DNA of 21,935 bases from NCBI GenBank assembly GCA_905397405.1, contig CAJPVJ010000643.1:1-21935 (forward strand), written 5' to 3'. The notes beneath the pieces are model-generated. The model had not been told where the DNA came from and did no database searches. It saw only the letters and a program-made list of their open reading frames with translations. Position numbers and translations under genes: made by a program. Positions 10,611 to 21,589 of the stretch are shown one piece after another (position 1 is the stretch's first letter; every line of letters starts with the position of its first letter). This stretch comes from Oppiella nova. Taxonomy: Eukaryota > Arthropoda > Arachnida > Sarcoptiformes > Oppiidae.

Positions 10611-10742
10611 GTATTTTATTATTATACTGTTTTTTAATGAAAAAACTAATTTATAATAAATTAAAAACATTAACTTTTTCAAATAAATGACACTTTATTT
10701 TTAAACATATGAATAATATTTTACTATTAATTTACATTAAAT

Positions 10743-10748
10743 TTTATT
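10743..10748 (-). terminator. candidate polyadenylation signal for the second GMC gene
   Basis: AATAAA on the minus strand, about 79 nt after the TAA stop; another lies at 10699-10694. Plausible position, but weak evidence in AT-rich DNA. Confidence 0.35.
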
Positions 10749-10826
10749 ACTTTTTGATTAACAATTATAATACACAAATCAATCAAATATTTAAAATAAT
10801 TTAAATATAAGAGCAAAGAGAAGGTG

Positions 10827-12691
10827 TTAGACGTGATTGTCTTCTCTGACCATTTGAGCGCACTTTTCGCCGATCATAAGAGTTGGTGAATATGTGTTGC
10901 CATTTGAGACGACAGGCATTATAGAGGCGTCGCAAACACGTAAACTCTCGATACCTTTGACCCGAAGTCTGGGGTCGACCACCACATCATCCCTATGGAC
11001 GGAACCCATGCGACAAGAGCTGGAAGAATGGAAACCAGAATCTGTGATCTGTTCGATGACACAACTGATGTATGGATCGCATTCATAGACATAACCCTTG
11101 GCACAGAACTGGCAGCCAGGTATGGGTGTCATGGGAGCCAAATATTTAGCTATGGATGAGGTCTCGAATACGAAATACATGTATTTCATTGACTCGTGTA
11201 AGTCTTCCAAATCTTTGGGATGAGTTAAAAGTCTGGGATTTATTGCCGGATAAACAAACGGATTGTTAGACACGAGACGAATATAACCACGACTTCTGAC
11301 GCGATGCAGAATTGTGTGCACAAAGAGGTAGTCCTTCCCCAAGAGCTGGGTGTTGAACTGATCCCATTCGTGCTGTCGCTCGTATCGAAGAATATTTTCC
11401 GTCAAATTCTGTGGAAACATATAGATTCCTGTCTCGAAGATTGAGTTGGGAAAGTGGGGTCCATCCGGGTTGTTCTTGGTGTACAGGTAGGTCAGTGCTC
11501 TGTAGTGTTGAGTAAGAATACCCTTCTTATGAGTGAACCACTCATTCAAGTTGGCTATCGTAACCCCCCAGTAGCCCTCTCCCACCAGATATTTATATTT
11601 CTCATTGATTAGAAAGTTGAGAGAAACCCCGGGATGGTTCTGGTAGTTCTCGCCCACAGGCAGGTCCGCCACTACAGGTATTCCAAACTTTTGGAGCTGT
11701 TCTTTAGGACCAACTCCTGAGAGCATCAAAGTATGCGGTGATCTAACAGCGCCTGAAAACCAATTTCTAATGAGTTAATAGTTTTTAATGTATTAAAAAT
11801 AAATATCAAGACATTACCACAACTGAGAATGACTTCCCTTTTGGCAAATGCCGTGCGAATGACTCCGTGTCTGACAAACTCAACCCCCACCGCCCTCTTG
11901 CCCTCAAATATGACTTTTGTGACAAAAGAATTGGGAAGAATATGCAAGTTATGGGGGTATGGGTTGGGGTCTATGTAGCTGTTGGAAGCACTGGTTCGCA
12001 CACCATTCACATCAATGAATGCCTGTGCCATCATTGTGCCGAACTGTTCCGCGCCATTGATGTCCACATTCTTAAACCCCAATTCATTGACAGCCTTTTG
12101 ATGTAATAGCATAATAGGCGGTGGAGTGGCCCAAGACGTCACTTGCATTGGACCGGTAGTCGAATGAAATCCATTACTGGCCAACAATGGATCCGTTTGA
12201 TTCTCAAACCTCAAGAAATAAGGCATAACTTCCTCATAAGTCCATCCCTCGGCCCCAAACAGTTTGGCCCAATCGTCGTAAACCCTTCGGTTTCCTCTGT
12301 TGTAAATCATTGTATTGATTGAAGAGCTGCCGCCGATTAGCATTCCTTTAGATTCAGGAATCCGTCGGTGAATGTATGCCTTCCCAACAAACTGCTCCTC
12401 TTGAGTGTAGTTCCAATCAATGGGTGAGTTAAAGAAATGCCAATAAGCACCGGGAATATCGGTGTTACCACCGGCTGGACCTCCAGCCTCCAGAAGCAGT
12501 ACATTGACGTGTGGGTTCTCAGCCAATCTGCTCGACACTATAGAGCCGGCCGCTCCGGACCCGACCACTATGAAGTCGTACACATCCCTCAGGTCCTCAT
12601 CCTTGGTCTCTATAGACCTGTGGTTCACATAGTTTTGCAAAATAAACAGAGCGACCGATAGGAAGAGTGTTGTCGCACCGATTGCTGCCAT
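10827..12691 (-). CDS. GMC-family FAD oxidoreductase paralog with altered active-site residues, 2 exons
   Basis: Exons are 12691-11818 and 11752-10827, joined over a 65 bp intron that splits a Gly codon (phase 1), giving 599 aa. An in-frame TGA lies five codons upstream of the ATG. Residues 4-19 are hydrophobic and signal-like. The FAD motif is GSGAAG (44-49), then LLLEAGG; GGSSSIN (120-126) and NRGN mark the first GMC signature. CGAVRSPHTLMLSGVGP, formed across the intron, is the second. Near the active site, the first catalytic His is kept (His533), but the usual HPxGTC reads HSSSSC. The second catalytic His/Asn position is Tyr579 (GNTYSPT). Activity may therefore be changed or lost. In the stretch from SIET to EAGGP, 33 of 47 residues match the paralog at 5381-7318 by hand count. 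The frame is intact, so this is not an obvious pseudogene. Confidence 0.94.
11753..11817 (-). other. intron of the second GMC gene
   Basis: 65 bp. The donor is TGTG|GTAATG and the acceptor TTTTCAG|GCGC, phase 1. Position and phase equal intron 1 of the paralog. Confidence 0.9.
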
Positions 12692-13132
12692 TCCTTGTCT
12701 TACAATTCACTGCAACACTAATACATATAATAAAGAACCTATGCTTAAGAAATCTGTAACTAATCCAAAATATTATAATAAATTAATGTTGTTTTTGTAT
12801 TCAATACTTTTTTGCTTAAATATTTGAGACTTTTTTCAAGTTTGTATTTTTAGTTTTTCTAAAATATAGTAAAAGGAAAATTCAAGTATAAATGAATTGC
12901 GAAATCAAATAATATTTAGAACATTAATAATATACTGTAATATAAGGTTTAGAAAAATAAAATTCAATAATTATAAGAAAAATTAATTTTTTGAATAAAT
13001 TATATTTGATTGGATTGAAAATCGATAATCTATTTAACTCATTACCAAATTCTCTTAGTAAATCAATTTTAAAATTAAGATGGTACTCTATTCTGATAAT
13101 ATCATAGAATTGAAAATTTTAATAATTGATAT

Positions 13133-13388
13133 ACTAAAACCTGACTGCTATTCATTAAATAATTATAATGTACATACCATTATTCATTAAAACATAAAGA
13201 ATCATCAAAACAATCTTTGTTTATAAGGTTAACCCATTACAGCAAATTAAAGTTAACATTACTAAAACCTGACTGCTATTCATTAAATAATTATAATGTA
13301 CATACCATTATTCATTAAAACATAAACAATCATCAAAACAATCTTTGTTTATAAGGTTAACCCATTACAGCAAATTAAAGTTAACATT
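13133..13388. repeat. 128 bp tandem duplication
   Basis: Unit 1 is 13133-13260 and unit 2 is 13261-13388, directly abutting. I see a single difference (G at 13199, C at 13327). This is either a very recent tandem duplication or an uncollapsed overlap of two haplotypes; no N marks the junction. Confidence 0.9.
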
Positions 13389-14012
13389 AAAAAATTATGT
13401 TTGTTGTAAGATTTACTAGAGCAATATTATTACCCATTATAATATTTTATATATACCGGTACAATATTTCGAGTTCTTTATAAAATAGTTATTTTCAGTA
13501 TTAAACAATATAAATTACTTTATAATAAAATGATTTTAAATCTTACAACAAAATATTTTAATATTACAAATTTAGCACAATTTAGCTATACCTAGTTTTA
13601 GAATATTATTTAAAAAAAGATCCATGATTATTTATATATAATTATTGACATTTTATAAAATAATACTTACAATAAGAATAAGATTATATAAAGTACAATA
13701 GTAGGTTTATTTTTAAGCACATTAAAATAATCCTTAGCAATATTTTTTTAAATGTAAATAATAATACTTTAATTTAAACAAATAAATTTTTACTTAAGTG
13801 TTGTATTTAATAAACAGTAGACAGTGAACAGCAAATCAATACTTTTATTTAATATTATTAATAAATTAATTCATTAAAATTTAAATGTGTTTGTAATATT
13901 GAAATATAAGTTCAATTAATGAATTTAATGTTTATTTTCATCTTTCAAATAACTGGTTCAATAGCCGCCGGTATTAACCATATACTATATAACTTTTCAC
14001 CTCATTACTTAG

Positions 14013-14047
14013 TCTCTCCCTCCCTCCCTCACACACACACACACACA
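14013..14047 (+). repeat. compound microsatellite (TCCC)n-(AC)n
   Basis: A pyrimidine run of TCCC units passes directly into an AC dinucleotide tract. Confidence 0.85.
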
Positions 14048-16038
14048 TTATTAATGTAATATCATGCAATATACGAATTAATGAAATAAATAAAATTATT
14101 TTTAATGTGTATAATAATAATTGATAATATAATATTATTCTAAGTTATAAAGTCTTAAATGCTACAAATAGTTAAAAATACAATAGTTATAATTTATAAC
14201 TTATAAACTTAGATTTAAACTTCATTAAAAATACAGTAGTATAGGTATAAAAATATTGTATTTTTCCGTAATATAATATTATATATAGAAACAATAATAA
14301 ATTAATCTATGTTATTGTAAATAATTTAAAGTATTAATTACTAAATTATTTATACATACCAAAAAAACTGTATTTAGTAACCATAAAGGCAACTTAAAAA
14401 AATTGAATGCAATTTTTAAAAATAATTTTTCCCTATTTCCTTTAAATTTTTATTATTGATTGAAATGAATTACCATATAAAAATTAAAGATACAGTATAT
14501 TTAAATCCATAGAAATTGAGCAATTATTTGTGTTGTTTATTCTTTTTGATTTTATTATCTATAACTGAGAAAATAACAACAATACGTAAAGTGATAAAAT
14601 TATAATTAAGTTTATTCTATTTGAAAATTAATGTTTAAATCTTAACAATATTTATAACGATTCAATTTTTGAGATAATGTGAACCAAATGACGAGTTAAC
14701 ATAGAATAGGCTTATTGTAATGACTTTGGTTTTGAACATTTTAAAAATGATATCTTACTATTAAAAGGTAGGTGGTAATATAATAGTACTTTCAGTATAA
14801 ACGTTTACAGTATAATAACTTACAGGAGATGGAGGCAGAGAAAGGGAACACATCCTGAGGACGTGCTAATGGATGAACCATTGGATTATTGCACTCTAAT
14901 ATGCATTCACACAAACATTATAGTTATCAATATAGGCTTGTGTTTACTATGAGAGAAATATATTATATAATTATATAATATACAATACATTATAATAATT
15001 AAATTGGTTTTGATCGAGCATTTAATGTTATAATCTTCTAATTCTAATTTATATTAAACATAAGCTAAAATTTTAACCTTAATTTAAACAAACACTTGTA
15101 AAACATATTATACTATTATGATACACACAGTAAAAACAATTAATAATCTATTATATCGATACATATAAATATGAGAGACATTAAATTTAATGATTAAAAT
15201 AAAATCTTTAGTTGAAATATACTTGCTTATGAATGTAATTCTGTGAATCTATACTGATCAGTTATATAAAAGCAGAGTTGAATATTTTTACTACATAAAT
15301 GCTTCTAATATATAACAAGCATACTACAATACACATTAAATACCGGTATACATAATTAGTATATATTTATAAAGAAGATTAACTAACTAACAGATTACCT
15401 TGATTATTAAGATTTGTTCATTGATTATAAAATAGCTCATTTTAATAAATATATTTACAGTATTCATGAAAGTAGACATCCGTTGCGTTATCTTTAGTAC
15501 AAACACTGAAACCTATTATCGATCGCAAAGAAAGGGATCAAAAAACTCAAATTCTTGGCATTGCATATAGTATGACAGAGAGATGACACCACAGTTTTCA
15601 GTAGACATTCATGGTGTACACAATCATTATATTATTTTCTTAAAATACATGCATGTTATTCAAAAGAATATGATACCTAACATACAGTTAATTGTAACAT
15701 TCATGTGTTGTATTCGTTTGATTTGATGAATGCCTTTCTGTCTGTTATTACCCTTTTACTCATAATAGATCACTATTGCTCAGCAGTGAAGTGCTTTTTA
15801 AGGGGAAAACATATGATTCAAACTTCTAAACTAAACACAACTACAGATATTAATTAAATAAAATAACAATTAATGTGATATTCATCCAAATTAATAGAAA
15901 GTTAATCTCACCCCTTTATAAGTTAAAAGTTTTAAAACAATGATTGTGTAATATTTATTCTATATACTTGTGATATTGAACCATCAATAATATAAGTTAT
16001 TTTTATTTTGTTATTAAAATGAAAATGAACAAATAGAA

Positions 16039-16161
16039 ATATGAAGCTATACAAATCCAATGATTAATTTCAAATTTGCTTTAATTATTACATTTTTGTT
16101 AAAAATGCATTAAAATGTTTAAAAAAGAGTTGAAATATATAATTGGATTTATAGCCACACA
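16039..16161 (+). repeat. degenerate dispersed repeat, copy A
   Basis: It aligns with 20543-20678 in the same orientation, from a shared ATATGA start to a shared GCCACACA end. There are many substitutions and an insertion of about 13 bp in the other copy. It looks like an old interspersed element or segmental copy; the class is not recognisable. Confidence 0.65.
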
Positions 16162-17680
16162 AATGTTGATTTGAAGTATTGTATTATATACTCTATATTT
16201 TGTATATAAGATGAGATGCTATACATGTGTTACTCAAGTTTCAAATAATAATGTATATTTGAGACTATTTGATTATTTCAATGTTATTGCCACTGTTATA
16301 GCCTATAAATGTTCGTTTATTATATAATATAATTAATATTTATAATAATATTTTGAATATGCATATCTTTGCCAAAACAAATCACAAGTATTTCTGTAAT
16401 ACTATAATATTAATGTAAAGCATAGTTGAAATGTATGTCTTATATGATCTTAACATAATATGTTTGGCGCAAAAAGGGCGGATCTAATTTAGAATAGAAT
16501 ATCATTGCATAATGGGCTAAATGATATCATAATATGGTTTATAAATTATAAAACTTAGTTAAATAATAGTTTAAATATCTATTTACTATATTTAATAAAT
16601 ATTTATTGACTTTAATTTTTTTAGAATATTTAAGAACTTTAGTATAGTTAAAACATTTATTTAAATCTATTTATTGTAGTTTATATTGATTGGTTCAATT
16701 AAACTTGTTTTAGTCTATAATTCAATGAAATAATTATCTTCTTTTAACTAATTATAATTCCCTTTCAGTTATTAATAAGTAAAAGCATTTAATATATTTT
16801 AAACTTATTTATTAATTACCAAATAAATATTTATTGTTGGAAATTAAACTGTAACAAAATGCAAATCACTATATATGTTGAATACAATTTACTATACTAT
16901 TGCAAGATCAACCCTTTATAACCAAACGTTCATAGACAAATATTCTATTATTTGAATAGCTTGTTCTAATGTTTTACTTTATATATTTTATACTGTATGT
17001 TCAAACTCTTTTTTAAATTTGTAGTTGTTGGACTACTAAACTACATGAAAATTTTAAATATTTAAATTTGCATTCTATTGGTTTTGCTACTATTTCCGTA
17101 TAGTAATTACAAATGTAATTAACTGATAAAAGTATTGTTTGATGTTGGTTCATAAACACTTAGAATATTATTACTATTATCTGACACTTTAACGACAAAT
17201 ATCATAATTTATATAAGGAGAAAGAATAGGGAGGGTACATTAAACTTTGCTTTAATATGTCAGTATAGCATTATGACATCACATGAAAGCAGAGGTTACT
17301 GTGCTTTCGAATTCACGGAAAAAATATTTAGATTAAATAAAATACAAACTTATATGGAGTGAACTGAAGAGCCGAGAAGTACACATAATATCAGACATGA
17401 AATATAAGGCACAGCAGGAAATGGTTATAATTTGTGGCAAACAATGTGATAAAAATATTTATCTCAAACTATAGATATATCCAAATATATTATCAAAAAT
17501 CCTATTTCTATGGAACAGTTGTTAATGTAATGCTTCCTAAACACATAGTCAATGATCACTATATTTAGGAACACTGCTATCAAATATTAATTTTAAAACT
17601 TAACTAAAACTTTTCAAATAAAATAATATTATATTTATCATTTATTTTTAATATTACAAATACCTGTAATTATAATATTA

Positions 17681-17712
17681 ATAATATATATATATATATA
17701 TATATNTATATG
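17681..17712 (+). repeat. (TA)n microsatellite containing a single N
   Basis: An alternating TA tract is interrupted by one unknown base at 17706. A single N inside a simple repeat suggests a scaffold join of undetermined length. Confidence 0.85.
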
Positions 17713-17896
17713 TCTCCCAAACCTAAATGACAACTAAATTACACTAATTTATTTAGTAATTGTATTACATTTGTGTAAAAATTTTTATTAGCAAAGAGAG
17801 GTAAAGTCACGGGAATTATATTTCTAATCAATTTAATAATACCTGTCCTTTTATTATACGTTATATGTTTATAGAAACGGAAATCCGATCACTAAT

Positions 17897-17933
<37 letters not shown>

Positions 17934-17947
17934 TACACACACACACA
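17897..17947 (+). repeat. compound microsatellite (TC)n-(AC)n
   Basis: Ten TC units pass into about fifteen AC units with one interruption (ACAT). Same architecture as the tract at 14013, but I see no homology in the flanks. Confidence 0.9.
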
Positions 17948-18610
17948 ATCACTCACTTTCTTTCGTTCTTAATGACTCCAATATAGAGTTGGTGTGGGAA
18001 TAAGGGAAACAACAAAATATTTATATAAAATTTGATACAAACTTTGCAATATTTTCAAGTTATGTAACAATACTGTATATATATATAATACCGGTACTAA
18101 TAATTAGAGAACCTTTAGAAAACTATAACTAAAAGAGTTTAGAAACAATTAATTATCATTATTTGTAATATGAATATAAGATTTTTTTGTTTGCAATTAG
18201 ATAATATTTCTAATTATATTATTACCCTAACCACATAAATTATATAGTTTTAAGTTTACATTTAACGAAATAAGTAAAGAAATGTAGCAAATAATAATGT
18301 CTATATTTTAAAACTATTTAATACTAACAGATTAGATATTTAAACCAAGTTTTATAACTGAATCTGAATTCAAAGAATAATATTATAACGAATATATATA
18401 TTCTGTATATTATATAGTGTATGATAAACGTAGAATAATCTGAATAAAATGTCATAGAAAGTGAATATATACTGATAAAACATAGTCCAAGTAATCATTA
18501 CCTAAGTTAGCATTCATTGTATACCTTCTCTCTATTCTTTTCAAATACTTTTCAATGAGTTTTCGTTGATTTTATTCTCAACTATACTTTCAATTCAATT
18601 CATTTTGCAG

Positions 18611-18715
18611 TGCTTTGTCTTTTGGTCCCTTTTTGTGTTTCATTTCTATTGCAAACATTTATCTCTTTCGGGAAATTTGGAAACACATCTATGAGGGCAA
18701 CAATACTGAGCACCG
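18611..18715 (+). other. candidate orphan exon on the plus strand
   Basis: A pyrimidine-containing acceptor (TTTTGCAG) is followed by an open frame read as ALSFGPFLCFISIANIYLFR and a further 14 codons. A donor-like CCG|GTAGGA follows at 18716. The encoded segment is hydrophobic then charged, like a membrane segment. I recognise no family, and no linked exon with compatible phase was found. Confidence 0.2.
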
Positions 18716-19386
18716 GTAGGAGTGATGTGTTTAGAAGACATCACTTATACTTATTAGACTGTCTTCCCTCTCAAACTTAGCACTTAAACCAACGAATTCT
18801 TCTCTTTTCAATTCAAAGTGCTTTGAAATATCCAAAACTCATTATTGATGTTCACATAGATTTCTTAGTTATATCAATTTATATTACTGTATATTAATAA
18901 TTTGAATTGTAATGATTGTTACGCATTTAAGATTGAGACATTTGAATTAATTATTTATAAAATCAATATTTCTATTGTTTTGAGCCAATATTTAAATGAA
19001 TTTATATTTGAAGATTGAATACATTATTGTACGTTTGAAATTACATTAATTCAATAATATAACATACAAGACAGCAATGAATAATTTATTATATTCAATA
19101 TTATAAGAATACACTAATTATAACATAAAAATGATATATGCAAATATTAATAGAATTGAGTAAATTATATATTATGTGACACTTGAATTGTATGAATCAC
19201 AAAATAAATTTCGTATAAATTTATTGATTTAGATATCATTTTTATTATAACCTATAATCTATAAATATAAGGTTACAGGTACTGTAATAGTATTCTAATG
19301 GATGAACTATCGTTTTACGAATAATATTCATTTTAATTAAACAATATATCAATCAATTTTTAAAATAGGCTTTTAAAATGTTTAAT

Positions 19387-19809
19387 AAAATATCACGTAG
19401 TCGTTGATTTGACCTACAATACCTATAATGTTAAAATCTTATCCAATTTATAACGGTTCCGACCATCATATTGCATGTGGTATATCGATGGAATCAAATC
19501 AAATCAAACTTTATTTGGAATCTCTATCAACAAAAGCTGGTTTTCATAGAAATCCGTAATAGAATCAGCTCAATGAGTAGAGTAAGAAATTATCTTCTTG
19601 AGTTGAATTAAATAGAATTATCTTCTTTGACCATGGAGGAATATTAGCTGATCCAGATTAAGAAGTGAATTTCTTAACCTACTCATTGAGCTGATTCCAA
19701 CCATATATCACATGCAATGATTCGATGGTCGGAACCGTTAATATTTTAGTAATGTAGCTATTGTAGGTCAAATCAACGTAGGTCAAATCATAGACAACCA
19801 AAATATCAC
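19387..19809. mobile_element. foldback / MITE-like element with long imperfect inverted repeats
   Basis: Inverted matches pair 19403-19420 with 19760-19777, 19451-19467 with 19724-19740 (17 of 17), 19470-19479 with 19709-19718, and 19562-19580 with 19679-19697 (19 of 19). All are nested about one centre near 19.63 kb. A 10 bp direct repeat, AAAATATCAC, flanks the structure at 19387-19396 and 19800-19809 and looks like a target-site duplication. Long inverted arms with a 9-10 bp duplication suggest a non-autonomous Mutator-like element. That class is an inference. No transposase is encoded. Confidence 0.65.
19492..19562 (-). repeat. dispersed repeat, copy B, inserted into the left arm of the foldback element
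   Basis: It matches copy A at 10537-10610. The mirror-image right arm reads straight from TTGG into AATCAGCTC (reverse complement of 19689-19700), whereas the left arm has these 71 bases in between. The right arm thus serves as an empty site. An AATCA pentamer at both ends (19492 and 19563) may be a short target duplication or part of the simple tail. Confidence 0.65.
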
Positions 19810-20542
19810 ATGAGGAAAAAGATTATTAACGTACTTAAAACATAGTTTTCATATGACTGTACTGTACAATATAGTTTAATACCGTACATCAAACTAGAGC
19901 AGAATGACCACCAATGGCAAATACTAAGATTATGGCCCATATTATTACATTTATAATGACATTCTCAAAACACATACAAATTCAATAATATTTTATATGA
20001 TTTTCATGTATTACAGAAAAGTTAAAGTATTGAACTCTGTATTGAAAAGTTGAAATTAAATTTCTAAATGTGAAAAACAAGTAATAAAAGTAATGATCAC
20101 TGTGGATTATTTTTATAAAGTCAGATGAACCAGGTACTAACAATCAATTACAATTGCTCATGTTTGCCATACATGCATTACACTATTTTTATATAATAAA
20201 TGGACACTGCTAATTATTGGAAATGAAGAAAGGGAGGATCTGTTCCAAACATTTTCTATTATTCATGATTTGTCTTAAGACTAATTAAAGTTTCAATCAA
20301 AGATAATAAACTGTACATTTCGATTTAGGATAAACTGTTTTATAACCTTAATAAAATTGTTTATATAATAGAAATATTCATAATTTTTAAAAAATAATTA
20401 CAGTTTGGTGATCCTTATCAGCATTTATAGACTGCGTATATGATAGTAATTATTAAAAGGGATACAATTACAAACAAAAATCATTGAAAGCCTAGCAATT
20501 ATAAGAACAAGTTTTTCATTCAGTTTAATCATTCAAAGTAAT

Positions 20543-20678
20543 ATATGAGGCAGTACAAATCAAATGATTAATTTCAAATTTGTTTTCATTATTACAGTTT
20601 TGTTAGAAATGCATTAAAGACTTTAAAGTGTAATTTTAAAATAGAGTTGAAATATATCATTGAATTTATGGCCACACA
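20543..20678 (+). repeat. degenerate dispersed repeat, copy B
   Basis: Partner of 16039-16161; see that entry. Confidence 0.65.
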
Positions 20679-21187
20679 TATTTGTAATTGTTAGCAAGTT
20701 GAGATTTAAAAATTGAATGTTTACATGTGATTTTACAGTTTTAAATAGTTTTTCATTGTACTCTTTTAATAATTTATCTCATATTTGAAATATAAAAAAT
20801 TAATAGATGATATGAAAAGATTTATAACGTATCGTATAATTTTGTAATTTTTTTTGCTAACTATATATGAGGTTGAGAATAGTGATTAGATCTTTTCAAC
20901 TTTTTGTAAAACATCGCTGTAAGCAGAGTTCATGCATTAAAAGCTGGTTTACTATTAGAAGCTTTATAAAATGCTTCTGCTTCTAATATAGACAAAAAGT
21001 ACTTATTATTATTCATGCCAACATATAAAGCTTGAATTTAGTATAGTTAAAAGTTTATAAATTAAATATAAGTGGCATAAAATGTACATTGAATTTATTC
21101 ATTTATATTATACTATAAGAATCTTATTATATCTTAATAAATATCTATTTTAAATCAATCTTTATAGTATATTTCAAGTTAACATGA

Positions 21188-21317
21188 TATCTGGTAAGAT
21201 TTAATGAGATGAGTCTTTCAACTCTTCTTTCAATATGACAGTACAGTACTGTTTAGTACTATTACAGTCATTTGAAAGAAGAGTTGAAAGACTCATTTCG
21301 TTAAATCATAGCAGATA
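21188..21317. repeat. 46 bp-arm inverted repeat with 38 nt loop
   Basis: Arms 21188-21233 and 21272-21317 are reverse complements. The inner 25 bp are perfect. The outer 21 bp have four differences, two of which would still pair as G-U in RNA. Five more pairs form in the loop after one bulged base. It could be a small foldback element or the template of a long hairpin RNA. Confidence 0.8.
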
Positions 21318-21589
21318 TGTTATATAAAGTTTATATTATAAGCAAAAATCTTTATTTCCTAGACGTTTCGTTCGTTCAAATATTGTACATACAATATTTT
21401 CTACATAAAATAATTAAGACAATTTTTTATATTATTTTTTCTACCACCAATAATATGTTACAGTAATAAAAATAACTATAAAATTAGCTTATTTTAGATT
21501 TTGAGTATAATATAATATAATATTATATTATTAATATATCATATAATTGAATTCATATTTACTATAATAATGTGTTTTATATTTTACAG

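Larger units (their letters stand above)
9730..10826. other. AT-rich spacer between the zinc transporter and the second GMC gene
   Basis: No gene is visible. It contains a short dispersed repeat (10537-10610) and candidate polyadenylation hexamers for the second GMC gene near its right end. The transporter's promoter should lie at its left end, beside the assembly seam. Confidence 0.5.

Noticed and set aside
10894-12661. Alternative-frame open frames over the second GMC gene (10894-11088, 10919-11104, 11867-12106, 12437-12661)
   Set aside because: Shadows of the GMC exons.
15461-15571. Open stretch after TTTACAG containing MKVDIRCVIFSTNTETYYR
   Set aside because: No credible donor or downstream exon, ends in a stop after about 38 codons, no family recognised.
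17290-17325. TTCGAA-type tRNA B-box candidate
   Set aside because: No A box, acceptor stem or cloverleaf could be drawn around it.
17330-17474. Plus-strand open stretch read as LKSREVHIISDMKYKAQQ and onward to a TAG
   Set aside because: About 50 codons without a start, splice borders or recognisable similarity; within chance expectation for a less AT-rich patch.
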